Positions 1 through 5,650 of a stretch of DNA of 7,145 bases are shown here, piece after piece. Where the stretch lies: the NCBI GenBank assembly GCA_017997315.1, contig JAGOFF010000117.1, positions 1 to 7,145 of the forward strand. The letters are read 5' to 3'. The translations under genes were made by a program, and so were the position numbers. Positions within the stretch are counted from its first letter, which is position 1. The number at the start of each line of letters is the position of its first letter. Below the pieces are notes generated by a model. It did not search any database. It saw nothing but the letters and a program-made list of their open reading frames with translations, and was not told the DNA's origin. The DNA is from Clostridia bacterium. Lineage in GTDB: Bacteria; Bacillota; Clostridia; Saccharofermentanales; UBA5734.

Positions 1-1
1 C

Positions 2-178
2 CTCTCATGGACGGCGCAGGAGCCCGGATTCGACCGGGTGGATCTGTGCTCCGTGGAGATCATCCCGCATCCCGGTATGGCGCCGGCGGAATGCTTCCGG
101 CACGCGGTCTCGTCCGCGCGGGCGGCGTTCAGTGCGCTCGACGGATTGTCTCCGCCCACGTCGCACGTTCCAGTGTGA
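2..178 (+). CDS. C-terminal fragment of an unidentified protein (5' end outside window)
   Basis: An open frame enters from the left edge and ends at TGA 176-178, giving about 58 residues. It reads like real protein (WTAQEPGFDRVDLCSVEI near its start, then an Ala-rich helix-like stretch around AVSSARAAFSALDGL), and roughly four fifths of its codons end in G or C, as in the neighbouring genes. No start is visible, so the gene begins upstream of the window. I do not recognise the family. Its last 50 bases overlap the 3' end of the minus-strand acetyltransferase gene, so the two genes converge. No clear intrinsic terminator is seen after it. The frame could be chance, since GC-rich DNA has few stops, but composition and codon use favour a real gene. 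Confidence 0.5.
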   Translation, partial: LSWTAQEPGFDRVDLCSVEIIPHPGMAPAECFRHAVSSARAAFSALDGLSPPTSHVPV

Positions 179-689
179 AGGACCGCCCCAGAAAGCGGAT
201 CGGTTCGCCTGCGGGCGACCGCCGCAGGGATCCCTCCTGGTCGGGCCCCGACGGCGTGAATCCGAGCCGGCCGAGCAGCCGGACCGACGGGAGGTTTACA
301 GCCGCAGTCCCCGCCGCGGCCCGGTCCGCGCCGAGAACCTCGAACGCGTACCGGAGCAATTCGGCGCAGGCTTCGTAAGCAAGTCCGCGTCCCCGGTGGC
401 GCGGGGACAGGAAGTACCCCAGGTTGCACACCGTCCCGGCGTTCTCCGGCGTGATGGAGACAAATCCGATCGGATCCCGCTCCGGCCCTTCCCGCAGGCA
501 GACCGCAAAGAAGGCATCGGACCGCTCGATCCACTCCGCCACGTTGCGCAGCCCGGCATCGTCTGTAGGCCAGGCATAATCCCAGATCGATTCCGGTCCG
601 GCTTCCTTTTCACGGACCAGACGGCGCAGCGCGGCCCGGTCGCCCGGTGCGAATGGACGCAGCCGCAACCGCGGGGTTTCCAGTATCAT
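129..689 (-). CDS. GNAT-family N-acetyltransferase, RimJ/RimL type
   Basis: Predicted cytoplasmic acetyl-CoA-dependent N-acetyltransferase of 186 aa, a usual length for single-domain RimJ/RimL-like (Acetyltransf_3) proteins. It opens with the family signature ETPRLRLRPF (residues 4-13). The acetyl-CoA pyrophosphate-binding loop is RHRGRG (97-102), following strand NLGYFLSP, and the late GNAT motif is NLPSVRLLGRLGF (132-144). I chose ATG at 689 because AAAGAGGG lies 6 bases upstream of it and the protein then starts at the usual family N-terminus. A GTG at 719 would add ten residues and overlap the upstream stop as GTGA, but has no Shine-Dalgarno site. It is the last gene of the minus-strand operon, 26 bp after the glycosidase-like gene. 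The substrate cannot be told: members acetylate ribosomal-protein N-termini, antibiotics or small amines. A role linked to sugar use is only inferred from position. Confidence 0.85.
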   Translation of the reverse strand: MILETPRLRLRPFAPGDRAALRRLVREKEAGPESIWDYAWPTDDAGLRNVAEWIERSDAFFAVCLREGPERDPIGFVSITPENAGTVCNLGYFLSPRHRGRGLAYEACAELLRYAFEVLGADRAAAGTAAVNLPSVRLLGRLGFTPSGPDQEGSLRRSPAGEPIRFLGRSFTLERATWAETIRRAH

Positions 690-694
690 CGTCG

Positions 695-702
695 CCCTCT
701 TT
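695..702 (-). promoter_or_regulatory. Ribosome binding site deciding the acetyltransferase start
   Basis: On the minus strand AAAGAGGG lies with its GAGG core 6 bases before ATG 689. The competing in-frame GTG at 719 has no comparable site, so this supports the shorter 186-aa protein. Confidence 0.65.
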
Positions 703-715
703 GCCGGCCCGCGGT

Positions 716-2833
716 TCACAGGTACGGGCGCAGCCCCTCCGCTTCGACCGCCCAGCTTCCGTCGTCCGGGAATCCCGGGAGAACACAGCTGTCCGGCCGC
801 CAGTCACATTTTCCGTAGACGAGGTTGCATCCCGCGGTCATCATCGCGACCGCGAGCAGCAGTCCGCCGTTGCCCGGCAGGTACAGCGGGAGGTCCTCCC
901 GGGAGGACTGGGGATTGTGCCCGTTCGGGAGATACCGGTTCTTGGACGTCTCCATCATCAGGACATCGACCGCCAGTGACGGAAGCCCCAGCCGGACGCA
1001 GGTCATCGCCATCATCGGGAAATCCCACCCCCACATGGACTCCCGATCCCAGGACGCGAGAACGCGCTCCAGGGTCCGGCGCATGGTCCGCACCTCCGCA
1101 TGCTCGCCGGGGACGAATCCCATCGCCCCGAGCATCGCGGGATGATCGTGGTTGAACGGCGCGCGCGTGAACGTGTCCGGGCAGCGCTCGTGGGCGATGT
1201 ATGCCCCGTCGTGCTCCGGAAGCTGCGCGATCCCGCGCGCGATCTCGGGAAAGTCCGGGCTGCCGGCGGGTCGGCGCAGCCGGTTCCGCCACACGTCCGC
1301 CGTCTGGAGCGCCCACCGGAAGTAGGCAAGTTCGAACGGCGGATTGAGCACGTCCTCCGGCGGATGGGTCTCCTGAACCGGGATCAGCGGCGGGCCGGCC
1401 ACATACCGTCCGCTCCGGCTGTCCAGGTGCAGGAACGAGCTGATGAAAACCGCGGTCTCCTCGACCAGCGGGGCATACTTCTCGAGCGTCTCCCGGGTGG
1501 GGGAGGCCTGGTAGAGCAGTTCCGCGAGCAGGATCGGATGCGGCTGCTGCCAGGCGAGCAGGACCGCGATGGCGGAAGGGGCGTTGCGCCCCGACGGATC
1601 GGTCATCTTGGGCCAGCGCGCCCCGGCGTATCCCTGCGAAGCCGCGATGGAGCGGGCGGCCGGCAGGATCCGGAGGTACCAGTCCATGCTGCGCTCCAGC
1701 AGATCGGGCCGTCCCCAGACCGGAAAGTGCGCGGCGTGCCACGGGTGCATCTCCAGATGGAATTTCCCGTACCAGCTGTTGCAGGTCAATCCGGTTTCGG
1801 CCGGCGGGATGCTCCCGGCGCACTGGATCGCGGTCAGGTACTGGGACAGCGTTACGCGCCGCTCCAGCTCGGCCGCACGGGGATCCGCGGAGTCCCGGAG
1901 CCGGAGCGCGCCCCCCCGCGACCAGAACGCGTTCCACCAGGCGGTGTTCCGGGCGCGCGCGGCGTCATAGCCGTCCCTCGCCGTTCCGGCCTTGATGTCT
2001 CCGTCCCGGGTGAAGGCGCACGTGATCCACGCCTCGCGCGCGGCCAGCGCGAATTCGAACCGGTGTGTGCCGGTCCGCCGCGGCGACAAGCCGGCGAAGC
2101 GCACCACCACGCCATAGGCGTCGTCGTCCAGCACACGTCGGATCCGTATTTCGCCGTCCCCTTCCGACAGGAGATCGGTCCGGTGGCGGTCCTCCGCTTT
2201 CCAGTCCGCAGCGGATTTGGCGGGGCTCCCGTAGGGAAAGGAGAGGCACAGCGCGGCTTCGCCGTCCGACAGCTCCCATCCGTCATCCAACCGGATACGG
2301 GCGGCGACGGCGTCGGTCGCCGGATCCGCGAAGGTCTCGACCTGCACGGTCCGCCCGAAAACCTTGAAAACGGAACCAAGGAGACCGTCCCACAGGTCGA
2401 GCGTCTGTTCCGCGTCCCGGTAGTCCGCCGGCGACGCCGCGCGCCCGTTCTCCCGGAAAGCGAATCCGAGCGCGCCGAGATGAAGCCGGTGCGGATTCTC
2501 GCGCAGCGCGTCGAACAACTCCCGCTGCCCCCCGGGATCCGAGGCGTATCCGACGGCCCGGCCGTAGGTGTCATAGGGTTTGAGCCGCAGTCCGGCCCCG
2601 TCCGGCGTATCGGGGAAGGAATGCCATCCCCACTGGGACAGGGTGCACAGTGGGACGAGCCGGTACTCCGCGACCAGCGTCTGGAGACCGGTGAAGTCCG
2701 CAGTGAACGCGAATTCCCCGTTTCCCACCGACAAGGGCGAAGCGGAGAGCGCGGCGAACGCGGCGGGGTCCGCGGGACGGTCGGCCCGGAGCACCGGGTT
2801 GTGGCGTGTAATCAAGGCCTTGCGGTCGATCAT
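716..2833 (-). CDS. Putative six-hairpin glycoside hydrolase (GH65-like), cytoplasmic
   Basis: A 705-aa protein with no signal peptide or membrane segment, likely acting on sugars inside the cell. The N-terminal third looks like a beta-sandwich and carries SVGNGEFAFTADFTGLQTL (35-53), followed by PLCTLSQWGWHSFPD (61-75). From about residue 320 it turns helical, as in (alpha/alpha)6-barrel glycosidases. Likely active-site segments are WYGKFHLEMHPWH (354-366), APFNHDHPAML (558-568), WGWDFPMMAM (601-610) and YLPGNGGLL (651-659). The layout resembles GH65-type enzymes such as protein-glucosylgalactosylhydroxylysine glucosidase, but I cannot place the catalytic acid with certainty; E361 is one candidate. 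Other clan members with this fold (GH95-like) are possible. ATG 2833 has GGGAGGA 7 bases upstream. It lies 31 bp after the membrane-tail gene and 26 bp before the acetyltransferase, so it is the middle gene of an operon. Fold confidence is good; the exact family and substrate are uncertain. Confidence 0.7.
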   Translation of the reverse strand: MIDRKALITRHNPVLRADRPADPAAFAALSASPLSVGNGEFAFTADFTGLQTLVAEYRLVPLCTLSQWGWHSFPDTPDGAGLRLKPYDTYGRAVGYASDPGGQRELFDALRENPHRLHLGALGFAFRENGRAASPADYRDAEQTLDLWDGLLGSVFKVFGRTVQVETFADPATDAVAARIRLDDGWELSDGEAALCLSFPYGSPAKSAADWKAEDRHRTDLLSEGDGEIRIRRVLDDDAYGVVVRFAGLSPRRTGTHRFEFALAAREAWITCAFTRDGDIKAGTARDGYDAARARNTAWWNAFWSRGGALRLRDSADPRAAELERRVTLSQYLTAIQCAGSIPPAETGLTCNSWYGKFHLEMHPWHAAHFPVWGRPDLLERSMDWYLRILPAARSIAASQGYAGARWPKMTDPSGRNAPSAIAVLLAWQQPHPILLAELLYQASPTRETLEKYAPLVEETAVFISSFLHLDSRSGRYVAGPPLIPVQETHPPEDVLNPPFELAYFRWALQTADVWRNRLRRPAGSPDFPEIARGIAQLPEHDGAYIAHERCPDTFTRAPFNHDHPAMLGAMGFVPGEHAEVRTMRRTLERVLASWDRESMWGWDFPMMAMTCVRLGLPSLAVDVLMMETSKNRYLPNGHNPQSSREDLPLYLPGNGGLLLAVAMMTAGCNLVYGKCDWRPDSCVLPGFPDDGSWAVEAEGLRPYL

Positions 2834-2864
2834 CGGCAGTCCTCCCGGATCAGGATGGAGCGTA

Positions 2865-3473
2865 TCAGCGCGTCAGCGCGACAAAGACGAGGAGAAAGAC
2901 AAGGATCCCGGCCAGCGCCAGCAGGACCGCGGTCAGCGGCCGCAGACGCCGCGAGGGCTGCCGGGACCGCAGTGCGCCGGCGGGCGATGGAACCGGTCGG
3001 GGCGGGGTGGGACGGAACAGCGCGGCCGCTTGGGTATCCCCGATGTCCGGACGCGGATCAGCCGACCGGACCGGCACGGCCGTCCCTCCGTGGTCTGCCG
3101 GAGCGGGCGGCACGGCGATCTGGGAGTACGCGCGCCGTGCGGCTTCCGCAGCGGCCGCGGCCGGGAGGTCCCCTCCGGCATCCGCAACCGGTGTGCCCGT
3201 CGTTGCCGGTGCTGCGGTCCCGTCCAGAAGACGGGCCCGCGCGATGACATCCCCGGACATCTCGAGCAGCAGCGCCGGTCCCCCGTCGGTCGCCGGCGCG
3301 GGCGGCAGAGCGGGCGACGGCCCGTCGGATACGGGGGACGCATCGTCCGCGGGCAGCGTGAACGCTCCGGGCTCTCCGGACTCCGCCTGCGCGTCGGCGC
3401 GCAGGCCGCCCCGGGCTGCAACGCCGGGCAGAAACGGGATGCCGCGGACCGGATCGGTCGGTCCCTGTACCAT
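2865..3473 (-). CDS. Hypothetical Pro/Ala-rich protein with C-terminal membrane anchor
   Basis: A 202-aa protein of no family I recognise. Residues 1-165 are rich in Pro, Ala, Gly and Asp and look largely disordered; the only more ordered-looking parts are ALLLEMSGDVIARARLLDG (67-85) and AAAAEAARRAYSQIAVP (106-122). A basic stretch (RSRQPSRRLR, 169-178) precedes one hydrophobic segment (about 180-200), and the protein ends two residues later. There is no N-terminal signal, so it looks tail-anchored with its bulk in the cytoplasm. ATG 3473 is chosen because AAAGGAG sits 6 bases upstream; the open frame extends much further upstream but into the intergenic region. It is the first gene of the minus-strand operon, 31 bp before the glycosidase-like gene. 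It may recruit a partner to the membrane, but no function can be named. Low-complexity, GC-rich coding makes the call less certain. Confidence 0.65.
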   Translation of the reverse strand: MVQGPTDPVRGIPFLPGVAARGGLRADAQAESGEPGAFTLPADDASPVSDGPSPALPPAPATDGGPALLLEMSGDVIARARLLDGTAAPATTGTPVADAGGDLPAAAAAEAARRAYSQIAVPPAPADHGGTAVPVRSADPRPDIGDTQAAALFRPTPPRPVPSPAGALRSRQPSRRLRPLTAVLLALAGILVFLLVFVALTR

Positions 3474-3479
3474 CGCGGT

Positions 3480-3486
3480 CTCCTTT
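3480..3486 (-). promoter_or_regulatory. Ribosome binding site of the membrane-tail protein gene
   Basis: AAAGGAG on the minus strand, 6 bases before ATG 3473. It fixes the start of a frame that would otherwise stay open for a further 160 or so codons across the divergent intergenic region. Confidence 0.7.
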
Positions 3487-3510
3487 CGCGCATCGAAAAA
3501 GGTGTGATTC

Positions 3511-3540
3511 CATATAACCCTATGCCGCGCCGAATCGCAA
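3511..3540 (-). promoter_or_regulatory. Candidate sigma-A promoter of the minus-strand operon
   Basis: On the minus strand TTGCGA (3535-3540, 4/6 to TTGACA) is followed after 18 bases by TATATG (3511-3516, 4/6 to TATAAT). This would give a leader of about 30 bases before the 3473 start. The -35 element lies inside one arm of the palindromic repeat, so a protein bound there would block this promoter. The match is modest and the call is tentative. Confidence 0.3.
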
Positions 3541-3571
3541 GCGGACCGTTTGCGAGCGCACCGGGCGCAAG
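3526..3571. repeat. Intergenic palindromic repeat, copy 1
   Basis: This 46-bp stretch matches 5544-5589 in the same orientation with six differences, all transitions; 3530-3550 is identical over 21 bases. Its core (3535-3555) is a near-perfect palindrome with arms TCGCAAGCGG and CCGTTTGCGA around a central A; the only unpaired position is G3541 against T3549, which would still pair as G-U in RNA. It lies between the divergent start codons 3473 and 3768 and overlaps the candidate -35 of the minus-strand operon. It could be an operator, an RNA hairpin or a member of a dispersed repeat family. Confidence 0.8.
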
Positions 3572-3581
3572 CGGACGGTTT
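3566..3581. repeat. Reiterated half-unit of the palindromic repeat
   Basis: CGCAAGCGGACGGTTT at 3566-3581 repeats CGCAAGCGGACCGTTT at 3536-3551 with one change (G3577 for C3547), exactly 30 bp downstream. It restores one arm of the palindrome but not the other. Copy 2 lacks this reiteration, since its sequence diverges after 5589. Confidence 0.7.
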
Positions 3582-3652
3582 TGTTGTATGGGGAACGGCG
3601 AAGAAACATTCGGTAAAAATACAAACTGTAACACAACAGAAACATCTGACGG

Positions 3653-3681
3653 ATGACGATATAGATACATACGAACATAAT
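3653..3681 (+). promoter_or_regulatory. Candidate sigma-A promoter of the surface protein gene
   Basis: ATGACG (3653-3658, 4/6 to TTGACA), a 17-base spacer and CATAAT (3676-3681, 5/6 to TATAAT) lie in the most AT-rich stretch of the window (about 3581-3700). Transcription would begin near 3688, leaving a leader of about 80 bases that contains the nested hairpin at 3699-3739. Other AT-rich hexamers nearby could also serve. Confidence 0.4.
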
Positions 3682-3698
3682 AGTCTTGATATGTTTCC

Positions 3699-3739
3699 AT
3701 TCCCCGTGAAGTCACGATGGTCGTGCCGGATCGGGGAAT
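3699..3739 (+). other. Nested hairpin in the 5' leader of the surface protein gene
   Basis: ATTCCCCG (3699-3706) is the exact reverse complement of CGGGGAAT (3732-3739). Inside it CACGA (3713-3717) pairs with TCGTG (3721-3725) around the loop TGG. The two stems are separated by a symmetric internal loop of six bases on each side. It ends 10 bases before the Shine-Dalgarno site. It has no U-run, so it is not an intrinsic terminator, and I do not recognise it as a known riboswitch. It may stabilise the mRNA or bind a ligand or protein. Confidence 0.5.
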
Positions 3740-3749
3740 CCGTCATCAT

Positions 3750-3756
3750 GAGGAGG
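3750..3756 (+). promoter_or_regulatory. Ribosome binding site with long spacing before the surface protein start
   Basis: GAGGAGG is a very strong site but lies 11 bases before ATG 3768, longer than the 6-7 bases used by the other genes here. No in-frame ATG, GTG or TTG lies between. An in-frame ATG at 3717 is upstream of this site and would spoil the signal peptide, so 3768 is preferred. Confidence 0.65.
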
Positions 3757-3767
3757 CAGTTGATCGA

Positions 3768-5435
3768 ATGAAAAGAAGCACGGCAAAAACCCTCTGGCTT
3801 CCACTGATCCTGATCGTTTCCCTTTTTGGTTTCACGATTTTCCCGGTCTCGGCGATCCCGATCCAGATGGATACCTTGGGCGGCGGAACGGACGGATCGA
3901 ACCCGCTGCAGATGGATGTGCTGTCGGACGGCAGCATGTCTCTCTGGTTCTGGCAGCAGCACGTGTTTGATCCGTCACCATCCGTGGACGTCCCGGGGTA
4001 CCAGCACCAGTATTACGGAGAGACGGATGACTGGAGCTGGAACACCAACATCCACTTCACGGACAGCGCAGCCAGATACCACATATACACCCCTGACGCC
4101 CAGATGTATACGGAAGATACAGATTATGCCGCCGGACTGACAAAAGCCGTGCTCGGAGTCGGTACGCAGGTGAAGGATGGAAACAGTGTCACGACCACAT
4201 GGACCCTGCATTCCGGCGCACTGCAGCTGATCCAGGTTATCACGTACATCCCGGGCAGCTTCTATGTCGAGAAGGACTTCACGTTGACCAATCTCTCGGA
4301 CCGCACTTTCACGGACGTGAGCCTTATTCACGGCGGTGATACGTATTTCGGCGGAGACGACGACGCGTCCTGTTATTTCAACGCTGCCAACCGGATGGTC
4401 TACATCCGCAACGCGGACATGACGACGTTCGGCCTCATGGGTTATTCCGGGGGACCGGAAACCCCTGCGGATCACTATTTCGTCGGCAATTATTGGGACG
4501 GTGGCCAACTCGCGGCCAACGGTCTGCTCGACGACTCGGTCGACCCGGACTCGAGTGTGGATGCCGGCTACGAGCTCCAGTGGATCCGGCCGTCGCTGGC
4601 ACCGGCGGAAAGCCTGTCTATCGTATCGTATGAGCGGATCACAGGCGCCAGTGTACTCCAGGTGCTGGCACCTGCGGAAGCCTCGACGCTTCCCGGCACG
4701 GACGCGACCTTCACTTTCACGCTGATGAACTACGGCGACGCCGCGGCGGACTTCACGCTTTCCGCGGTGTCGGAGCACGGTTGGGCTGTGTCGATCCCCG
4801 GCGGGAATACCGTAACGCTGCCGGCTCTCGGCACGCCGGTTGACGTCCCGGTCAAGGTTTCCATCCCGACGGGCACCCCGGCAGGGACCGCCGACCTCCT
4901 GACCCTGACCGCCGTCAAGTCGGACGATCCGGGCTTGTATGCATCGGACGCCACCCGTACCAATGTAACAGCACCGCCGTCGGGAATCACCAGCGTAACT
5001 CCGGGCTCCACGCAGCTCATCTCAGGTACGTTGACGTTGCCGGTCACGATCGGCACAGTCAGCCTGCCGGACGGAACGATGCTTTCAGTGCGGCTGCTGG
5101 ACAACGCCGGGAACCCGCTGGTACCGCCGGTGGCCGGTACGGCCGAGGTCCAGGATGACGACGGGGACGGCATCGGTCAGGCGCTGATCACGCTGACGCT
5201 GCCGGAGAATCTTCCCCTGGCGCAGTACAGGATCGAGGTCACCGTGCCTGAAACCTTACTGTTGAACGCGGATGCGGGATTCACAGTGGTCTCGCCCTCT
5301 CCGACTCCGATCCCGGTACCGGATACCGGTGAACCCGCCGCCGCCGGATCCTTGGCGGGTATCGCCGCGCTTTCCGTCGCCGCCGCCGCGATCATCGTCT
5401 CCCGCGTGCGCCGGAAAGACCAACCGGAAGGATGA
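3768..5435 (+). CDS. Secreted, probably sortase-anchored surface protein of unknown function
   Basis: A 555-aa protein with four visible parts. Residues 1-29 form a signal peptide: MKRSTAK, a hydrophobic core, and likely cleavage after FPVSA. Residues about 30-290 are a beta-rich, aromatic and Asp-rich domain with segments such as GGDTYFGGDDDASCYF (189-204) and HYFVGNYWDGG (236-246); I cannot assign its family. Residues about 295-400 resemble an Ig-like NEW3-type module (FTFTLMNYGDAAADFTLSAV), and about 405-507 form another beta-sandwich containing DDDGDGIG (463-470), a calcium-loop-like motif. A Pro/Ser spacer leads to VPDTGE (517-522), a hydrophobic segment (527-545) and RVRRK (546-550), the layout of an LPXTG-type sorting signal with Val for Leu. 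So it is probably exported by Sec and linked to the wall. It has its own candidate promoter and terminator, making it monocistronic. Glycan binding is plausible from context, not shown. Confidence 0.85.
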   Translation: MKRSTAKTLWLPLILIVSLFGFTIFPVSAIPIQMDTLGGGTDGSNPLQMDVLSDGSMSLWFWQQHVFDPSPSVDVPGYQHQYYGETDDWSWNTNIHFTDSAARYHIYTPDAQMYTEDTDYAAGLTKAVLGVGTQVKDGNSVTTTWTLHSGALQLIQVITYIPGSFYVEKDFTLTNLSDRTFTDVSLIHGGDTYFGGDDDASCYFNAANRMVYIRNADMTTFGLMGYSGGPETPADHYFVGNYWDGGQLAANGLLDDSVDPDSSVDAGYELQWIRPSLAPAESLSIVSYERITGASVLQVLAPAEASTLPGTDATFTFTLMNYGDAAADFTLSAVSEHGWAVSIPGGNTVTLPALGTPVDVPVKVSIPTGTPAGTADLLTLTAVKSDDPGLYASDATRTNVTAPPSGITSVTPGSTQLISGTLTLPVTIGTVSLPDGTMLSVRLLDNAGNPLVPPVAGTAEVQDDDGDGIGQALITLTLPENLPLAQYRIEVTVPETLLLNADAGFTVVSPSPTPIPVPDTGEPAAAGSLAGIAALSVAAAAIIVSRVRRKDQPEG

Positions 5436-5463
5436 CACGACGTCCGCAGATCCGTTCCGCTTC

Positions 5464-5495
5464 AAGGGCCCCTTCCGTCCGGAAGGGGCCCTTTT
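5464..5495 (+). terminator. Intrinsic terminator after the surface protein gene
   Basis: A perfect 13-bp stem, AAGGGCCCCTTCC (5464-5476) with GGAAGGGGCCCTT (5481-5493), closes on loop GTCC and runs into TTTT (5492-5495). It starts 28 bases after the stop codon of the surface gene. It separates that gene from the downstream acetyltransferase-glucosidase operon. The T-run is short (four, two of them in the stem), but the stem is very strong. Confidence 0.9.
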
Positions 5496-5543
5496 CCGTA
5501 CCGGCTGCATCCGGCTCTTCTCCACGGCATGGCTGGAAGTTTC

Positions 5544-5589
5544 CGCACCGAATCGCAAGCGGACCGTTCGCGAACGCGCCGGACGCAGG
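5544..5589. repeat. Intergenic palindromic repeat, copy 2
   Basis: Same orientation as 3526-3571, shifted by 2018 bp, with six transitions over 46 bases. The core palindrome (5553-5573) has two non-paired positions, G-T and A-C. A substitution here also creates a perfect 10-bp palindrome GTTCGCGAAC at 5566-5575, absent from copy 1. It lies after the terminator and about 40 bp before the candidate -10 of the acetyltransferase-glucosidase operon. Confidence 0.8.
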
Positions 5590-5611
5590 CCCCGGCGCAT
5601 TTCCCCGTCCG

Positions 5612-5620
5612 TGGTAAGAT
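5612..5620 (+). promoter_or_regulatory. Candidate extended -10 promoter of the acetyltransferase-glucosidase operon
   Basis: TGGTAAGAT fits an extended -10 element (TG, one base, then TAAGAT, 4/6 to TATAAT), with no good -35 at the expected distance. Transcription would start near 5627, giving a leader of about 25 bases before GTG 5651. It is placed between the upstream terminator and the first gene, where a promoter is needed, but the sequence match alone is weak. Confidence 0.3.
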
Positions 5621-5650
5621 ATCCCCATATCAACCAGCAGGAGGTTCCCT

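Noticed and set aside
1100..3247. A 715-codon open frame on the plus strand, antisense to the six-hairpin glycosidase gene
   Set aside because: It mirrors the minus-strand gene, is very rich in Arg, Gly and Pro, has no domain pattern and runs past that gene's start. It is explained by GC-rich codon bias.
3526..3581. Start of a CRISPR array
   Set aside because: Only one and a half units are present, the unit is GC-rich and there is no series of spacers or cas gene.
3717..3767. Earlier ATG at 3717 for the surface protein
   Set aside because: It lies within the leader hairpin, has no Shine-Dalgarno site and would put 17 charged residues before a normal signal peptide.
3550..3771. Small 73-aa plus-strand open frame in the divergent intergenic region
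   Set aside because: No ribosome binding site at its start; it covers the repeat, promoter and leader hairpin and overlaps the real start at 3768.
3474..3962. Upstream extension of the membrane-tail protein frame, up to 365 aa
   Set aside because: It crosses the divergent intergenic region, the repeat and the start of the surface gene, whereas ATG 3473 has a strong ribosome binding site.
3526..5589. Composite transposon or integrated element bounded by the direct repeats
   Set aside because: There is no transposase or integrase frame between them, and the repeats are palindromic intergenic units without insertion-sequence ends or target-site duplications that I can see.
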